Below are positions 7,984 through 15,720 of a DNA stretch of 64,000 nt, in pieces. The DNA is from CAVTRI01 sp963737075 (GTDB lineage: Bacteria; Actinomycetota; Acidimicrobiia; Acidimicrobiales; Palsa-688): assembly GCA_963737075.1 (NCBI GenBank), contig CAVTRI010000002.1, positions 1,798,001 through 1,862,000 on the forward strand, given 5' to 3'. A program made the translations under genes and the position numbers. Numbering within the stretch: the first letter of the stretch is position 1; every line of letters begins with the position of its first letter. A model generated the notes under the pieces. It worked only from the letters and a program-made list of their open reading frames with translations, searched no databases and was not told the origin of the DNA.

Positions 7984-9429
7984 GTGAGCGACGAGGGTCA
8001 GCCGATCACGACTCGGTCCATTCGTGCACCGACGCTGGCGAGCGTTGTCGCTCAGCGATTGGAGGACGAGATCGTTGGTCGCGGATGGCCCCTCGGCGAG
8101 GTCCTGGGATCAGAGTCTGATTTGATGACGCAGTTCGGCGTGAGCCGGGCGGTGTTCCGCGAAGCCGTCCGCGTCGTCGAGCACACCGGAGCGGCCCGGA
8201 TGCGACGCGGTCCCGGCGGCGGTCTTGTCGTGACGCGGCCCAACCGCAGCGCGGTGGTCACGGCGATGCACGTGTGGTTTTCCTATGTCGGCGTGACGAT
8301 GGCTGAGATTGTCGAAGCGCGACTTGCGCTGCTGGAAGGCGCTTGTGCGCTGGCCGCCGCGCTCCCCGGTCGGGAGCGTCGCACCACCGACCTCCTCGGC
8401 GAGTTGCAGCGGTTTCGGACGGAAAGCAATGTGGACCCAGAAGTGCTCACCGGCGTGGAGGCGTCCATAGCGGACCTGGCTGGCAACCCCGCCCTGACGT
8501 TGTTCGTCGAGGCGGTTGCAGATCTAGGAATGAGTCGATTGCGATCCGGCCGCGCGCGAGTCGAGCCGCCTTTTTCCCGGGACGAGCGGGGCGCCCGGCT
8601 GGACGCCCTCCGCGCCGTGATCGAGGCGGTGAGGGCGGGAGACGGGCCAGCGGTAACGGAGCGGGTGCGCAGTTTGATCGACGGCGTGCCCGAGCGACTC
8701 ACGGAGTCGCCGCGCCTGCACCACGTCGACGGCGACGCGCCCGGCGCGAGCCCCGAAAGCACGGGGAAGATGGCGGAATCCACGGCCGGCCTCTTGCGCG
8801 ACCACGTCGAGGCCCTCGGCTGGCCAGTCGGCGACGTGGTGGGTTCCGAGGCCGACCTGCTCGAGCGGTTCGACACCAGTCGAGCCGTCTTTCGAGAAGC
8901 GGTACGGATTCTCGAGCACCTTGGCGCCGTGGAGACCAAGCGTGGACCGGGCGGCGGAATCGTCGTCTGTGCGCCCGACAGCGGCGCCATCGTTCGCTCG
9001 GCCCGCATGTACCTCGAGTATGACGGTGTGACTCCCAGCAACCTGAGCGAAGCTCGGGCTGTGATCGAGGTCGCGGCGGCTCGGTGGGCCACGGAGCGAT
9101 CCACGCCTGATTTGGCAAGGCGTCTGCTGAGCGCTCTCAAGCAGGAAGCCCGCTCCGGTGACGCAGCCGTCTCGTTCGGCCCCCTTCATGCAGTCATTGC
9201 CGAGGGAAGCGGCAACCGGCTCCTCGCACTGTTCGTCGACGTCATGGGAGAACTGGTGCCTCTGCACTTGAGGCCTGAGCGGCGCGATCCCCGCGGGCAG
9301 GCCGAGCTGTCGGCGGAGGTCCACCGGGCCCATGAGGGGCTGGTGCGCGCCATCCTCAAAGGCGACGTCGAACAAGCAGAGAAGCGGATGAAGCGGCACA
9401 TGGTCGCCAGCGCCGCGGAGTTCACGTAG
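7984..9429 (+). CDS. tandem-fused FadR/GntR regulator (two complete wHTH-FCD units)
   Basis: 481-residue protein made of two FadR-like units in one chain. Unit 1 has a winged helix at ~17-85 (GVSRAVFREAVRVVEH, then RRGPGGGLVV) and a helical FCD-like domain to ~235. Unit 2 repeats this from ~260 (DTSRAVFREAVRILEH, then KRGPGGGIVV) with a second FCD-like domain to ~470. The two wings are clearly homologous, so this is an internal duplication. FadR proteins normally bind DNA as homodimers; here one chain could supply both half-sites. GTG 7984. The stop codon TAG lies in the first bases of the adjoining palindromic repeat. Last gene of the operon. Confidence 0.87.
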   Translation: MSDEGQPITTRSIRAPTLASVVAQRLEDEIVGRGWPLGEVLGSESDLMTQFGVSRAVFREAVRVVEHTGAARMRRGPGGGLVVTRPNRSAVVTAMHVWFSYVGVTMAEIVEARLALLEGACALAAALPGRERRTTDLLGELQRFRTESNVDPEVLTGVEASIADLAGNPALTLFVEAVADLGMSRLRSGRARVEPPFSRDERGARLDALRAVIEAVRAGDGPAVTERVRSLIDGVPERLTESPRLHHVDGDAPGASPESTGKMAESTAGLLRDHVEALGWPVGDVVGSEADLLERFDTSRAVFREAVRILEHLGAVETKRGPGGGIVVCAPDSGAIVRSARMYLEYDGVTPSNLSEARAVIEVAAARWATERSTPDLARRLLSALKQEARSGDAAVSFGPLHAVIAEGSGNRLLALFVDVMGELVPLHLRPERRDPRGQAELSAEVHRAHEGLVRAILKGDVEQAEKRMKRHMVASAAEFT

Positions 9430-9537
9430 TGGGCCGCCTGCGAACTCGGCGCCGGAAACTCGCTATTCGCTCACGCCTCGCGACCAGGTCTTTTCATCGC
9501 CGAGCTTCCGGCGTCGAGTTTCTGGCCGGCCCAGTAG
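9427..9537 (+). repeat. MITE-like palindromic repeat, copy A
   Basis: 111-base element beginning TAGTGGGCCGCCTGCGAAC and ending TTTCTGGCCGGCCCAGTAG. The ends form an imperfect inverted repeat of about 33 bases (GAAACTCG and CGCCGGAA blocks on both sides). Copy B at 56556-56667 is nearly identical in inverse orientation, and a solo end lies at 10333. TA dinucleotides bound the element, as for Tc1/IS630-type MITEs. It supplies the stop codon of the tandem FadR gene and lies between convergent genes, so it may also act as a terminator. Confidence 0.75.
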
Positions 9538-9564
9538 CCCGATTGCGGAGGATCGGGCGTCTGG

Positions 9565-10308
9565 TCAGCCGAAGAGGTCTACCACCCTCGCCCCACCCAA
9601 CCCCTCGGACATGACGCGGCCCGCCTCGCTCAGATGGTCCCGCCACAGCTTCTCCGCGCCATCCGCATCGCCAGCTCGAATTAGGTCGATGAGCTTCTGT
9701 CGGGTGCGATGCGCCTTTCGCTGCAGGGGTTTTTCCTCCGGCTGGTGCTCGCGAGCGAACGTGATCGCCGCCGCCGAGCTGATGTAATCGAGCATCGTGG
9801 CGAGCAGCATGAGGGTGTCGTTGCCAGCAAGCTCCACGAGGAGAGCGTTGAACTGGTGGAACGTGGCTGCCTGCGTGGGCTCGAGGCTGTCGAGGCGTTC
9901 CTGGAGCTTGTCCGCGATGCTGGCACGTTCGCGCCGCGAGGCGAGTACCCGCGCTGCTGGCGCCTCCACCACCAGCCGAGCCTGCAGCACATCGTCGACG
10001 GTGACCCCGCGGTGTTGCAGCACCAGCCCGGTATAGCGGGCGGCCACGTCGCTCGAGGGCTCCTGGACTCGCGCCCCGCCCCTGGCGCCCCGGCGCACAG
10101 TGATCAGGCCCTCGGACTCCAGGATCCGGAACGCTTCGCGGAGGGTGGGCCGGGAAATGTTGAACTCCTGCATCAAGGCGGTCTCCGACGGGAGCGCGTC
10201 TCCCCCGCGAAGCTCGCCGAGCACGATCTGCCGGCGGATGTGGGCAGCCACCAGCTCGGCGGTCTTGGGCACCCGGAGGTTGATCGGCGATGCGCCCGCG
10301 CTGGTCAT
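9565..10308 (-). CDS. FadR-type GntR transcriptional regulator (FCD domain)
   Basis: 247-residue repressor. Residues ~12-80 form a GntR winged helix (ALPSETALMQEFNISRPTLR, then LITVRRGARGGARV); ~95-230 form a helical FCD ligand domain, with R and D/H positions such as QARLVVEAPAARVLA. The family binds small carboxylates and often controls their catabolism. ATG 10308 is preferred; TTG 10326 is in frame but has no ribosome site. It lies downstream of the serine hydrolase/CoA-transferase operon on the same strand, separated by a solo repeat end, and converges with the tandem FadR gene. It plausibly regulates that operon. Confidence 0.85.
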   Translation of the reverse strand: MTSAGASPINLRVPKTAELVAAHIRRQIVLGELRGGDALPSETALMQEFNISRPTLREAFRILESEGLITVRRGARGGARVQEPSSDVAARYTGLVLQHRGVTVDDVLQARLVVEAPAARVLASRRERASIADKLQERLDSLEPTQAATFHQFNALLVELAGNDTLMLLATMLDYISSAAAITFAREHQPEEKPLQRKAHRTRQKLIDLIRAGDADGAEKLWRDHLSEAGRVMSEGLGGARVVDLFG

Positions 10309-10332
10309 GCCCGCAGCGTACGGCAACCTGGG

Positions 10333-10359
10333 GGGCCGCCTGCGAACTCGCCGCCGGAA
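10333..10359 (+). repeat. solo end of the MITE-like repeat
   Basis: Twenty-seven bases beginning GGGCCGCCTGCGAACTCG and continuing CCGCCGGAA match the first end of copy A with one mismatch, then the similarity stops. It lies between the GntR start and the serine hydrolase stop. Probably a decayed third copy. Confidence 0.6.
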
Positions 10360-10363
10360 GCGC

Positions 10364-11488
10364 TCAGCCCATGAGGTCGTTGCCCAAGTTGGCGATGTTG
10401 ATCGTGCGATTCCGGCCCTGCACGGTGTGGTCGTAGCCGGCCAGTGGGTAGCCGTTGGTCAAGTAGGCGAATGACGTGCCGGCTTCCGGGTCTATGAACC
10501 CGAGCTGACAGGGCGCCCCAGCGTTGCCGAACGTCGATGGAGAGCCAGTACGAGGCGTAGATGTGCCGCCTATCTCGCCGCTTACCGTGCAAAACAGGGC
10601 GAGGTTGGCGACCTCGTCGCTGCCGCCGTACAGTTTGTCGCCCCAGGGCTTGTCCGAGACGTGGATGCGCGTGGCTTCCGCAATGACCTCCGGCTTCCAC
10701 AGACCCGAGTGAAACAGCGCCTGGTAGAGGAGGGCGATGTCGGCTGCAGTGCCGGCGATCGAATGGCTCGGCTCCCCGGCCGCCAAGACATCCGGATTGG
10801 CCAGGTACCAGGGACCCCACGGGTCGACCTCCTGGTCGTCGCTGGTGCGGTCGATGGCAACGGGCACAGCCAGGTCCGATTGGAAGCGGTCGGCGGGGAC
10901 GGGTAGCACGAAGCTAAGGCCGAGCGGTTCCACCACGGCGGTCCGCAGGTATTCGGGAAACGGTAGGCCGGTGCGGCGCTCGACCAGTTCGGCGATCACC
11001 CACGCCGCCCCGGTGAGGTGGAACTGGAGCCGGCTTCCTGGCTCCCAGTCGAGCCGCCAGCGGGCGAATGCTCCCAGGCGCTGCTGGCGGTCGAGCATCT
11101 TCGGGTACCCGAGGGGCGCGAAAGGGAATCCCGCTGTGTGCGTCAGCACCTGCTCCACCGTCACGACGTCCTTGCCGTTGGTCGCGAACTCCGGGATGAT
11201 GTCGGCGACTCGCTCCTCGACTGCCAGATAGCCGTCGCTGAGGAGCTTCCACACGGCCGCCGCCACCACTGTCCGTCCTACGGACTGGAGGATGTAGCGC
11301 TTCTCCGGCGTGGCGGCGCCGTACGTCTCGAACGCCACCAGCTGCCCGTGGCGGGCGACCGCAACCTGAGCCGACGGCAGCGGTCCCTCTTCGACCTCGA
11401 GCCGTACGCGCTCCAGGAACAGGTCCAGCCGCCGTTGGTGGAGGCCGGCTTCCCGGGCGTCGACGAGATCGAGCGACATGGGCGTCAT
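10364..11488 (-). CDS. beta-lactamase/serine-hydrolase fold protein with altered active site
   Basis: 374-residue member of the beta-lactamase class C/esterase EstB fold, by overall pattern: GQLVAFETYGAATPEKRYIL, VLTHTAGFPF near residue 120, then EPGSRLQFHLTGAAWVIAEL. The catalytic features are changed. The expected SxxK reads SVGR (~residue 69), the expected YxN reads HLT (~160), and the late HTG-type loop reads FGNAGAP. The fold may therefore be kept with a different or lost activity. Its ATG overlaps the CoA-transferase stop by 4 bases (ATGA), so it is translationally coupled and last in that operon. Sequencing error is unlikely to change three motifs. Confidence 0.78.
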   Translation of the reverse strand: MTPMSLDLVDAREAGLHQRRLDLFLERVRLEVEEGPLPSAQVAVARHGQLVAFETYGAATPEKRYILQSVGRTVVAAAVWKLLSDGYLAVEERVADIIPEFATNGKDVVTVEQVLTHTAGFPFAPLGYPKMLDRQQRLGAFARWRLDWEPGSRLQFHLTGAAWVIAELVERRTGLPFPEYLRTAVVEPLGLSFVLPVPADRFQSDLAVPVAIDRTSDDQEVDPWGPWYLANPDVLAAGEPSHSIAGTAADIALLYQALFHSGLWKPEVIAEATRIHVSDKPWGDKLYGGSDEVANLALFCTVSGEIGGTSTPRTGSPSTFGNAGAPCQLGFIDPEAGTSFAYLTNGYPLAGYDHTVQGRNRTINIANLGNDLMG

Positions 11489-13887
11489 GAAGACACCACG
11501 CCGCGGGTTTCGAGGCGGTCAATGTCGGCGTTTGAGTAGCCGACACTGGAGAGGATGGACCGGTTGTGCTCTCCTCGTTCGCACGGGCGCCCGAGGCGGC
11601 TGGGCGTCTTCGAGAACTCGAGGTACGGCGCCCACACGACCATCCGACCGAAGCGCGGATGCTCGATCTCGGTGGTGAACCCGGCCTTACGTAGCACGGG
11701 GTCCGAGCTGATGAACGCCGGCTGGCCCTGCATGCACACGTTGACGCAGCCGACATCCGCCTGGCTCAGCACCTGTTCCCACTCCGCCGCCGGCTTCTCC
11801 TTGAACCGGCCACCGAGTATGGCCGCCAGCTCGTCATTGTTCGATTTGCGACCCTCGATGGCGCCGAATCGGGGATCCGTTGCCAGCTCGGACAACCCTA
11901 TTTCCTCGGTCAGCGCCTGCCACTCCTTTTCCGACCGCACGACCAGACACACCCAGCCTTCTGCGGCCGGGTAGACGCGCTCCAGCGCTCCGCTGCCGAG
12001 GTAGTCGTCGTCGCAGACCGGCACGGGCGGCTTCCCCGCGTACCAGCAGAAGTCGTCCGAATAGCACCAGGCGTTGCCGCTGATCATCGATGTCCGGACG
12101 AACTGCCCCTTCCCGGTCCGCCGCTGGGCGAGCACGCCGAGGACGACCGCGACGAGCACCTCGAGCGCCGGGCTGGAGTCGCCGTCGACAATCTGATTGA
12201 GCCGGGGTTGCACCACCGCCTGGATCTCCATCACGCTCATGTCCAGGTTCAGCGCCGGGTTGGTCCAGTAGCCGACCTGGCGTCCGAAACTCCCGGCGAC
12301 GGTCTGCGCCGCCTGCGCGTACAGGGCCCGTTTGGCGTACGGGCCGTCGGTGCCGTAGCCGGTGGCGTGCACATAGACGAGACGCGGGTTGACGCCCTTG
12401 AGCTCGTCGTAGCCGAGCCCGAGCTTGTCGGCCACGCCGGAGCGGAAGCCGGTCACGAACACGTCTGCGTGCTCGATGATGCGACGGGCCACCTGCCGGC
12501 CGTCGTCGCTCCGGAGGTTGAGGGAGATGCTCTCTTTCCCCCGGGTGGTCTTCATGGAGGCCACTTCGGCACCGAAGCTCATGCGGTGCGGGTCACCGGA
12601 CTCGTCCTCGATCTTGATGACCCGGGCGCCGAGGTCCGCTGCCATCGTCAGCCCGTAGGGCATGGCGTAGTAGTAGCCGAACTCCACGATGGTGACCCCG
12701 GAGAGCGGGTGCTCGGGAAACGGGGCCGGGCGCGGGTCGGGATGGGCGGGACGCTGGGCGAACTCGCCCTGGTGGTTTCCGAGCGCGGGCGCTGACCGGT
12801 CGATGCGGCACGGCGTGTCCGAGAAGTGCGCGATCGGACCGACTTCCCGGATCGGACCGTGCACCGGGTCGTCGACGGTGATCACGTCGCCGTTGTGGAC
12901 CATCTGGGGGTGATCGAGCCCCTCTTCGCTGGTGCGCGCTACCTCGAAGGCCACATCCGGACTGGCCTCCAGCCGAGGTAGCCAGTAGTCGAGGTCCCGG
13001 GCGCGGAATGCCGCCCACAAGAGGTCCTCCCACGCCTGGGCGTCCTCGGGGCTGGCGAACATCGGCTGGGTGGCGAAACGGGGATCCTCGAGTGTGTGGC
13101 CGATCCCGGCCACGCAGGACAGGGCCTTCGCCTGGTGCGGCAGCATCGTCGACGTTTGGATAAACCGGCCGTCCTTGGTGGCGACGAGGACGCCATAGCG
13201 GCTGGCGGCGATGCCGGTACGGGCGTCTATCGCGGGCTCCTCGCCGCGCTTCACCCGGAGTTGGGAGACGATCGACACGAAGTAGTCGATGGGCTCGACG
13301 CCTGACAGCATCGTGGCGTCGATCTTCTGTCCGATCCCCGTCTCGTCGCGGACAAGAGTGGCGGCCAAGATCCCCGCCGCGGACTGCATGGCGGCTCCGA
13401 AGCTCCCCCAGTGCACCGGGTAAAAGATGGGACCGTCGCGATGCCCGTAGCCGCCCCGGGCGAACAACCCCGCCTTGGCGCTCACGAGCGGGTCGTAGCC
13501 CTTCAAGCTCGCATAGTGCCCGCGCGTGCCGAAACCGGTGATGGCGCAATGGATGAGGCCCGGATTAGTCGCGCACAGCGTGTCGGCGTCGACAGCCCAC
13601 TCTTTCGTCTTCCCCGGGGAGAAGGCGGCGATCACGACGTCTGCGTTCACCGCCAGGTCCCGCAGTCGCTCCTGGCCGGCGGCGGTCCGCAGGTCTGCGA
13701 TGAGGCTTTCCTTCCCGCGGTTCCACACCAGGAAGCCGCTGGGCATCTGAGTGCGCAGGAGGTCACCTTCCGGCGGCTCGATTTTCACGACCCGGGCTCC
13801 GGCGTCAGCCAGGACCATGCCGGTCATGGACGCGGCGACGCTTCCAGCACCCATTTCGACGACGTTGAGCCCGTCGCAAATTGCCAC
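11485..13887 (-). CDS. fused double CaiB/BaiF family III CoA-transferase
   Basis: 800-residue protein with two complete family III CoA-transferase units (about 5-365 and 395-785). Each begins with the Rossmann-like motif (VVEMGAGSVAA; TIVEFGYYYAMPYG) and contains a TGxGQ motif (183 and 591). The catalytic Asp of formyl-CoA transferase lies 21 residues before that Thr. Unit 2 has Asp570 at exactly this spacing; unit 1 has Ser162. Family III enzymes are interlocked dimers, so this looks like a covalent dimer with one active centre. It moves CoA between carboxylates in the cytosol. 87 bases downstream of the thiolase-like gene and overlapping the next gene by 4. Confidence 0.9.
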   Translation of the reverse strand: MAICDGLNVVEMGAGSVAASMTGMVLADAGARVVKIEPPEGDLLRTQMPSGFLVWNRGKESLIADLRTAAGQERLRDLAVNADVVIAAFSPGKTKEWAVDADTLCATNPGLIHCAITGFGTRGHYASLKGYDPLVSAKAGLFARGGYGHRDGPIFYPVHWGSFGAAMQSAAGILAATLVRDETGIGQKIDATMLSGVEPIDYFVSIVSQLRVKRGEEPAIDARTGIAASRYGVLVATKDGRFIQTSTMLPHQAKALSCVAGIGHTLEDPRFATQPMFASPEDAQAWEDLLWAAFRARDLDYWLPRLEASPDVAFEVARTSEEGLDHPQMVHNGDVITVDDPVHGPIREVGPIAHFSDTPCRIDRSAPALGNHQGEFAQRPAHPDPRPAPFPEHPLSGVTIVEFGYYYAMPYGLTMAADLGARVIKIEDESGDPHRMSFGAEVASMKTTRGKESISLNLRSDDGRQVARRIIEHADVFVTGFRSGVADKLGLGYDELKGVNPRLVYVHATGYGTDGPYAKRALYAQAAQTVAGSFGRQVGYWTNPALNLDMSVMEIQAVVQPRLNQIVDGDSSPALEVLVAVVLGVLAQRRTGKGQFVRTSMISGNAWCYSDDFCWYAGKPPVPVCDDDYLGSGALERVYPAAEGWVCLVVRSEKEWQALTEEIGLSELATDPRFGAIEGRKSNNDELAAILGGRFKEKPAAEWEQVLSQADVGCVNVCMQGQPAFISSDPVLRKAGFTTEIEHPRFGRMVVWAPYLEFSKTPSRLGRPCERGEHNRSILSSVGYSNADIDRLETRGVVSS

Positions 13888-13974
13888 GCGCGCCTCCTGT
13901 ATAATCAGCCCACCAATTTAACCTAATGGGTGCTGGCGAGGAAGGCGCTGGATTCTTTGGGCCAACGGCCCGAG

Positions 13975-15150
13975 TCAACCCTGCCGGAGCAACGCCCCCT
14001 CGGCGTTGAAGAAGAAGCCGCCGATGTTCAGCATCGCCCGCTCCGCTCCTTCGATCTGCCGTTCGCCGGCGAGGCCCTGAAGCTGGTGTACCGCTTCCCG
14101 CAAATGACCCGTCCCCTGCGTGGCACCCTCGGAAAGGGACCCACCGTGGCTGTTTACCGGCACCCGTCCCTTGATCAGGATGCGCCCGGTGCCGTCGTCG
14201 TTGACTACCCAGTGGTCCTCGATGAACGCCCCCGCCTCGCCCCGGCCGCACCAGCCGACGTTCTCGAACCAGTTGAGGGTGATGATCGTGAACCCGTCGT
14301 ATGGAAAGAACAGATCGACGTCATCGATCCAGAAGTCGCTCTTCGCCTTCAACGCTTCGACGGTCACATGCTGGCCGTGGTGGCGGAGGCTCGGGGCCTG
14401 GTCTTCGATATTCCTGTCCGTCATGCCCAACGTCACCGCGTGTACCAGGACGGGCGGGAGCGCGAGATCCCTCGCGCGTTCGGCCGTCGTGATAATAAAT
14501 GCGTCGGCCCCGTCGACAGGGACGTCCATGTCCAGCAGACGCAGCGGCCACCGGATGATCCGAGACGAGAGGTAGCCGTCCATCGTGAGCGGGGATCGCA
14601 TAGCGGCCGCCGGGTTTCGTATTGCGTTGGTGCGGCCGTTGATCGCCACGTAGCCGAGGTGCTCATTGCGGGCCCCGAACTCATGCATGTAGCGCGATGC
14701 CCACGCCGTGTAACCGACGGCCGCTCCGACCGACTCCGGCGGAGGAGTACCCCCTGGACCGACGCCGACACCCCGGCGGAATGGGTCCTTCAGGGCGTTG
14801 GCGGTGTTCCACGCCATGCGGTACGCGCCGTGGTAGGCGAGGACGACGTCGCACAATCCGCTGTAGACGGCGCTCGCCGCCGCGGCCAGATGGTTGCCGA
14901 AGGGGATGACCGGATTGGCGAACCACGTCACTTCGGGGATACCCAGCATGGCCTGGACCGCCGGTGCGCCGGGCTGGGAGCCGCACAGACCGTCGACGTC
15001 GCGGGGCGTCAGGCCGCACTGGTCGAGCACCGCCTTGCACGCGTCGGCGACATAGCTCGCCTGGCTGCGCGGCGTGTTGTGGGGCTCGAACCCCGTGGTC
15101 GCCGCCCCCGCGATGGCGACGCGGTCCATCATCGGGTTGCGAGTGATCAC
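13975..15150 (-). CDS. thiolase-like lipid-transfer protein (Ltp2-like aldolase candidate)
   Basis: 391-residue thiolase-fold protein of the SCP-x/Ltp type. VAIAGAATTGFEPH opens the fold and DVDGLCGSQPG follows. The loop that should carry the nucleophilic Cys (~residues 78-92) reads NPVIPFGNHLAAAASAV without Cys, and the late GHP region reads NSHGGSLSEGATQG. Loss of Cys is the signature of Ltp2-type retro-aldolases, which pair with a DUF35 protein in steroid side-chain degradation. Its GTG start overlaps the DUF35 stop by 4 bases, matching that partnership. The alternative is a non-catalytic acyl-CoA binder. Confidence 0.82.
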   Translation of the reverse strand: MITRNPMMDRVAIAGAATTGFEPHNTPRSQASYVADACKAVLDQCGLTPRDVDGLCGSQPGAPAVQAMLGIPEVTWFANPVIPFGNHLAAAASAVYSGLCDVVLAYHGAYRMAWNTANALKDPFRRGVGVGPGGTPPPESVGAAVGYTAWASRYMHEFGARNEHLGYVAINGRTNAIRNPAAAMRSPLTMDGYLSSRIIRWPLRLLDMDVPVDGADAFIITTAERARDLALPPVLVHAVTLGMTDRNIEDQAPSLRHHGQHVTVEALKAKSDFWIDDVDLFFPYDGFTIITLNWFENVGWCGRGEAGAFIEDHWVVNDDGTGRILIKGRVPVNSHGGSLSEGATQGTGHLREAVHQLQGLAGERQIEGAERAMLNIGGFFFNAEGALLRQG

Positions 15151-15617
15151 GCGGCTCTCACCTCGTCGCTCAGCCGGAACACCGGAAGAGGTGCCCTACC
15201 CCTCGTGACCCAGTCCAGATGGACTCTCCGGCCTATGCGGATCTCCTCGTTGGGCGAGTCGACGACAGTGCTGGAAAAACGCAGCCCCGGTTGCTCGTCA
15301 AGCTCGACGGTGACAACCGGGTACGGCGTGGAATAGTCGACACCCTCCGCTGGCGGACCCTGGTGAAGAAACACCGTCATGAAGACCGTGCCGCGCCCCG
15401 ACACCGCGGTCGGCACCACCCGGTTCGACAGGCACGACGGGCAGATCGGCCTGGGCGGGTGGTGCCACGTTCCGCAATCAGCGCACCGGTTCATCAAAAG
15501 CCGTTGCGCCAAGCGGCCCCGGTAGTGCGCAGCGCTGTCGTGATCCACCGGGTAGCCCCGGAAGATCTCCCACAACTGCTCGTCGCTGACCTCGGTCTCG
15601 TTTTGCTGAGTGTCCAT
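15147..15617 (-). CDS. DUF35 / OB-fold zinc-ribbon protein, partner of thiolase-like protein
   Basis: 156 residues. A short helical N-terminus (SDEQLWEIFRGYPVDHDSA) is followed by a rubredoxin-like zinc ribbon, CADCGTWHHPPRPICPSC (~residues 45-62), and an OB-fold (TVFMTVFLHQ, YPVVTVELDE). DUF35 proteins bind acyl-CoA and form complexes with thiolase-like proteins (ChsH2-DUF35/Ltp2, acetoacetyl-CoA thiolase/HMG-CoA synthase). First gene of the minus-strand operon, divergent from an LLM enzyme across 103 bases. Translationally coupled to the thiolase-like gene, so it is very likely its subunit. Confidence 0.86.
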   Translation of the reverse strand: MDTQQNETEVSDEQLWEIFRGYPVDHDSAAHYRGRLAQRLLMNRCADCGTWHHPPRPICPSCLSNRVVPTAVSGRGTVFMTVFLHQGPPAEGVDYSTPYPVVTVELDEQPGLRFSSTVVDSPNEEIRIGRRVHLDWVTRGRAPLPVFRLSDEVRAA

Positions 15618-15720
15618 GCTCCGCTTATCCTCATTTGGACGTCGACCAGTCTCTCGTGCGCTCCGCCGATGTTACCGACGTCGATCGATCTGGCGTCTAC
15701 GTCTATCATCGGCCCGGACA

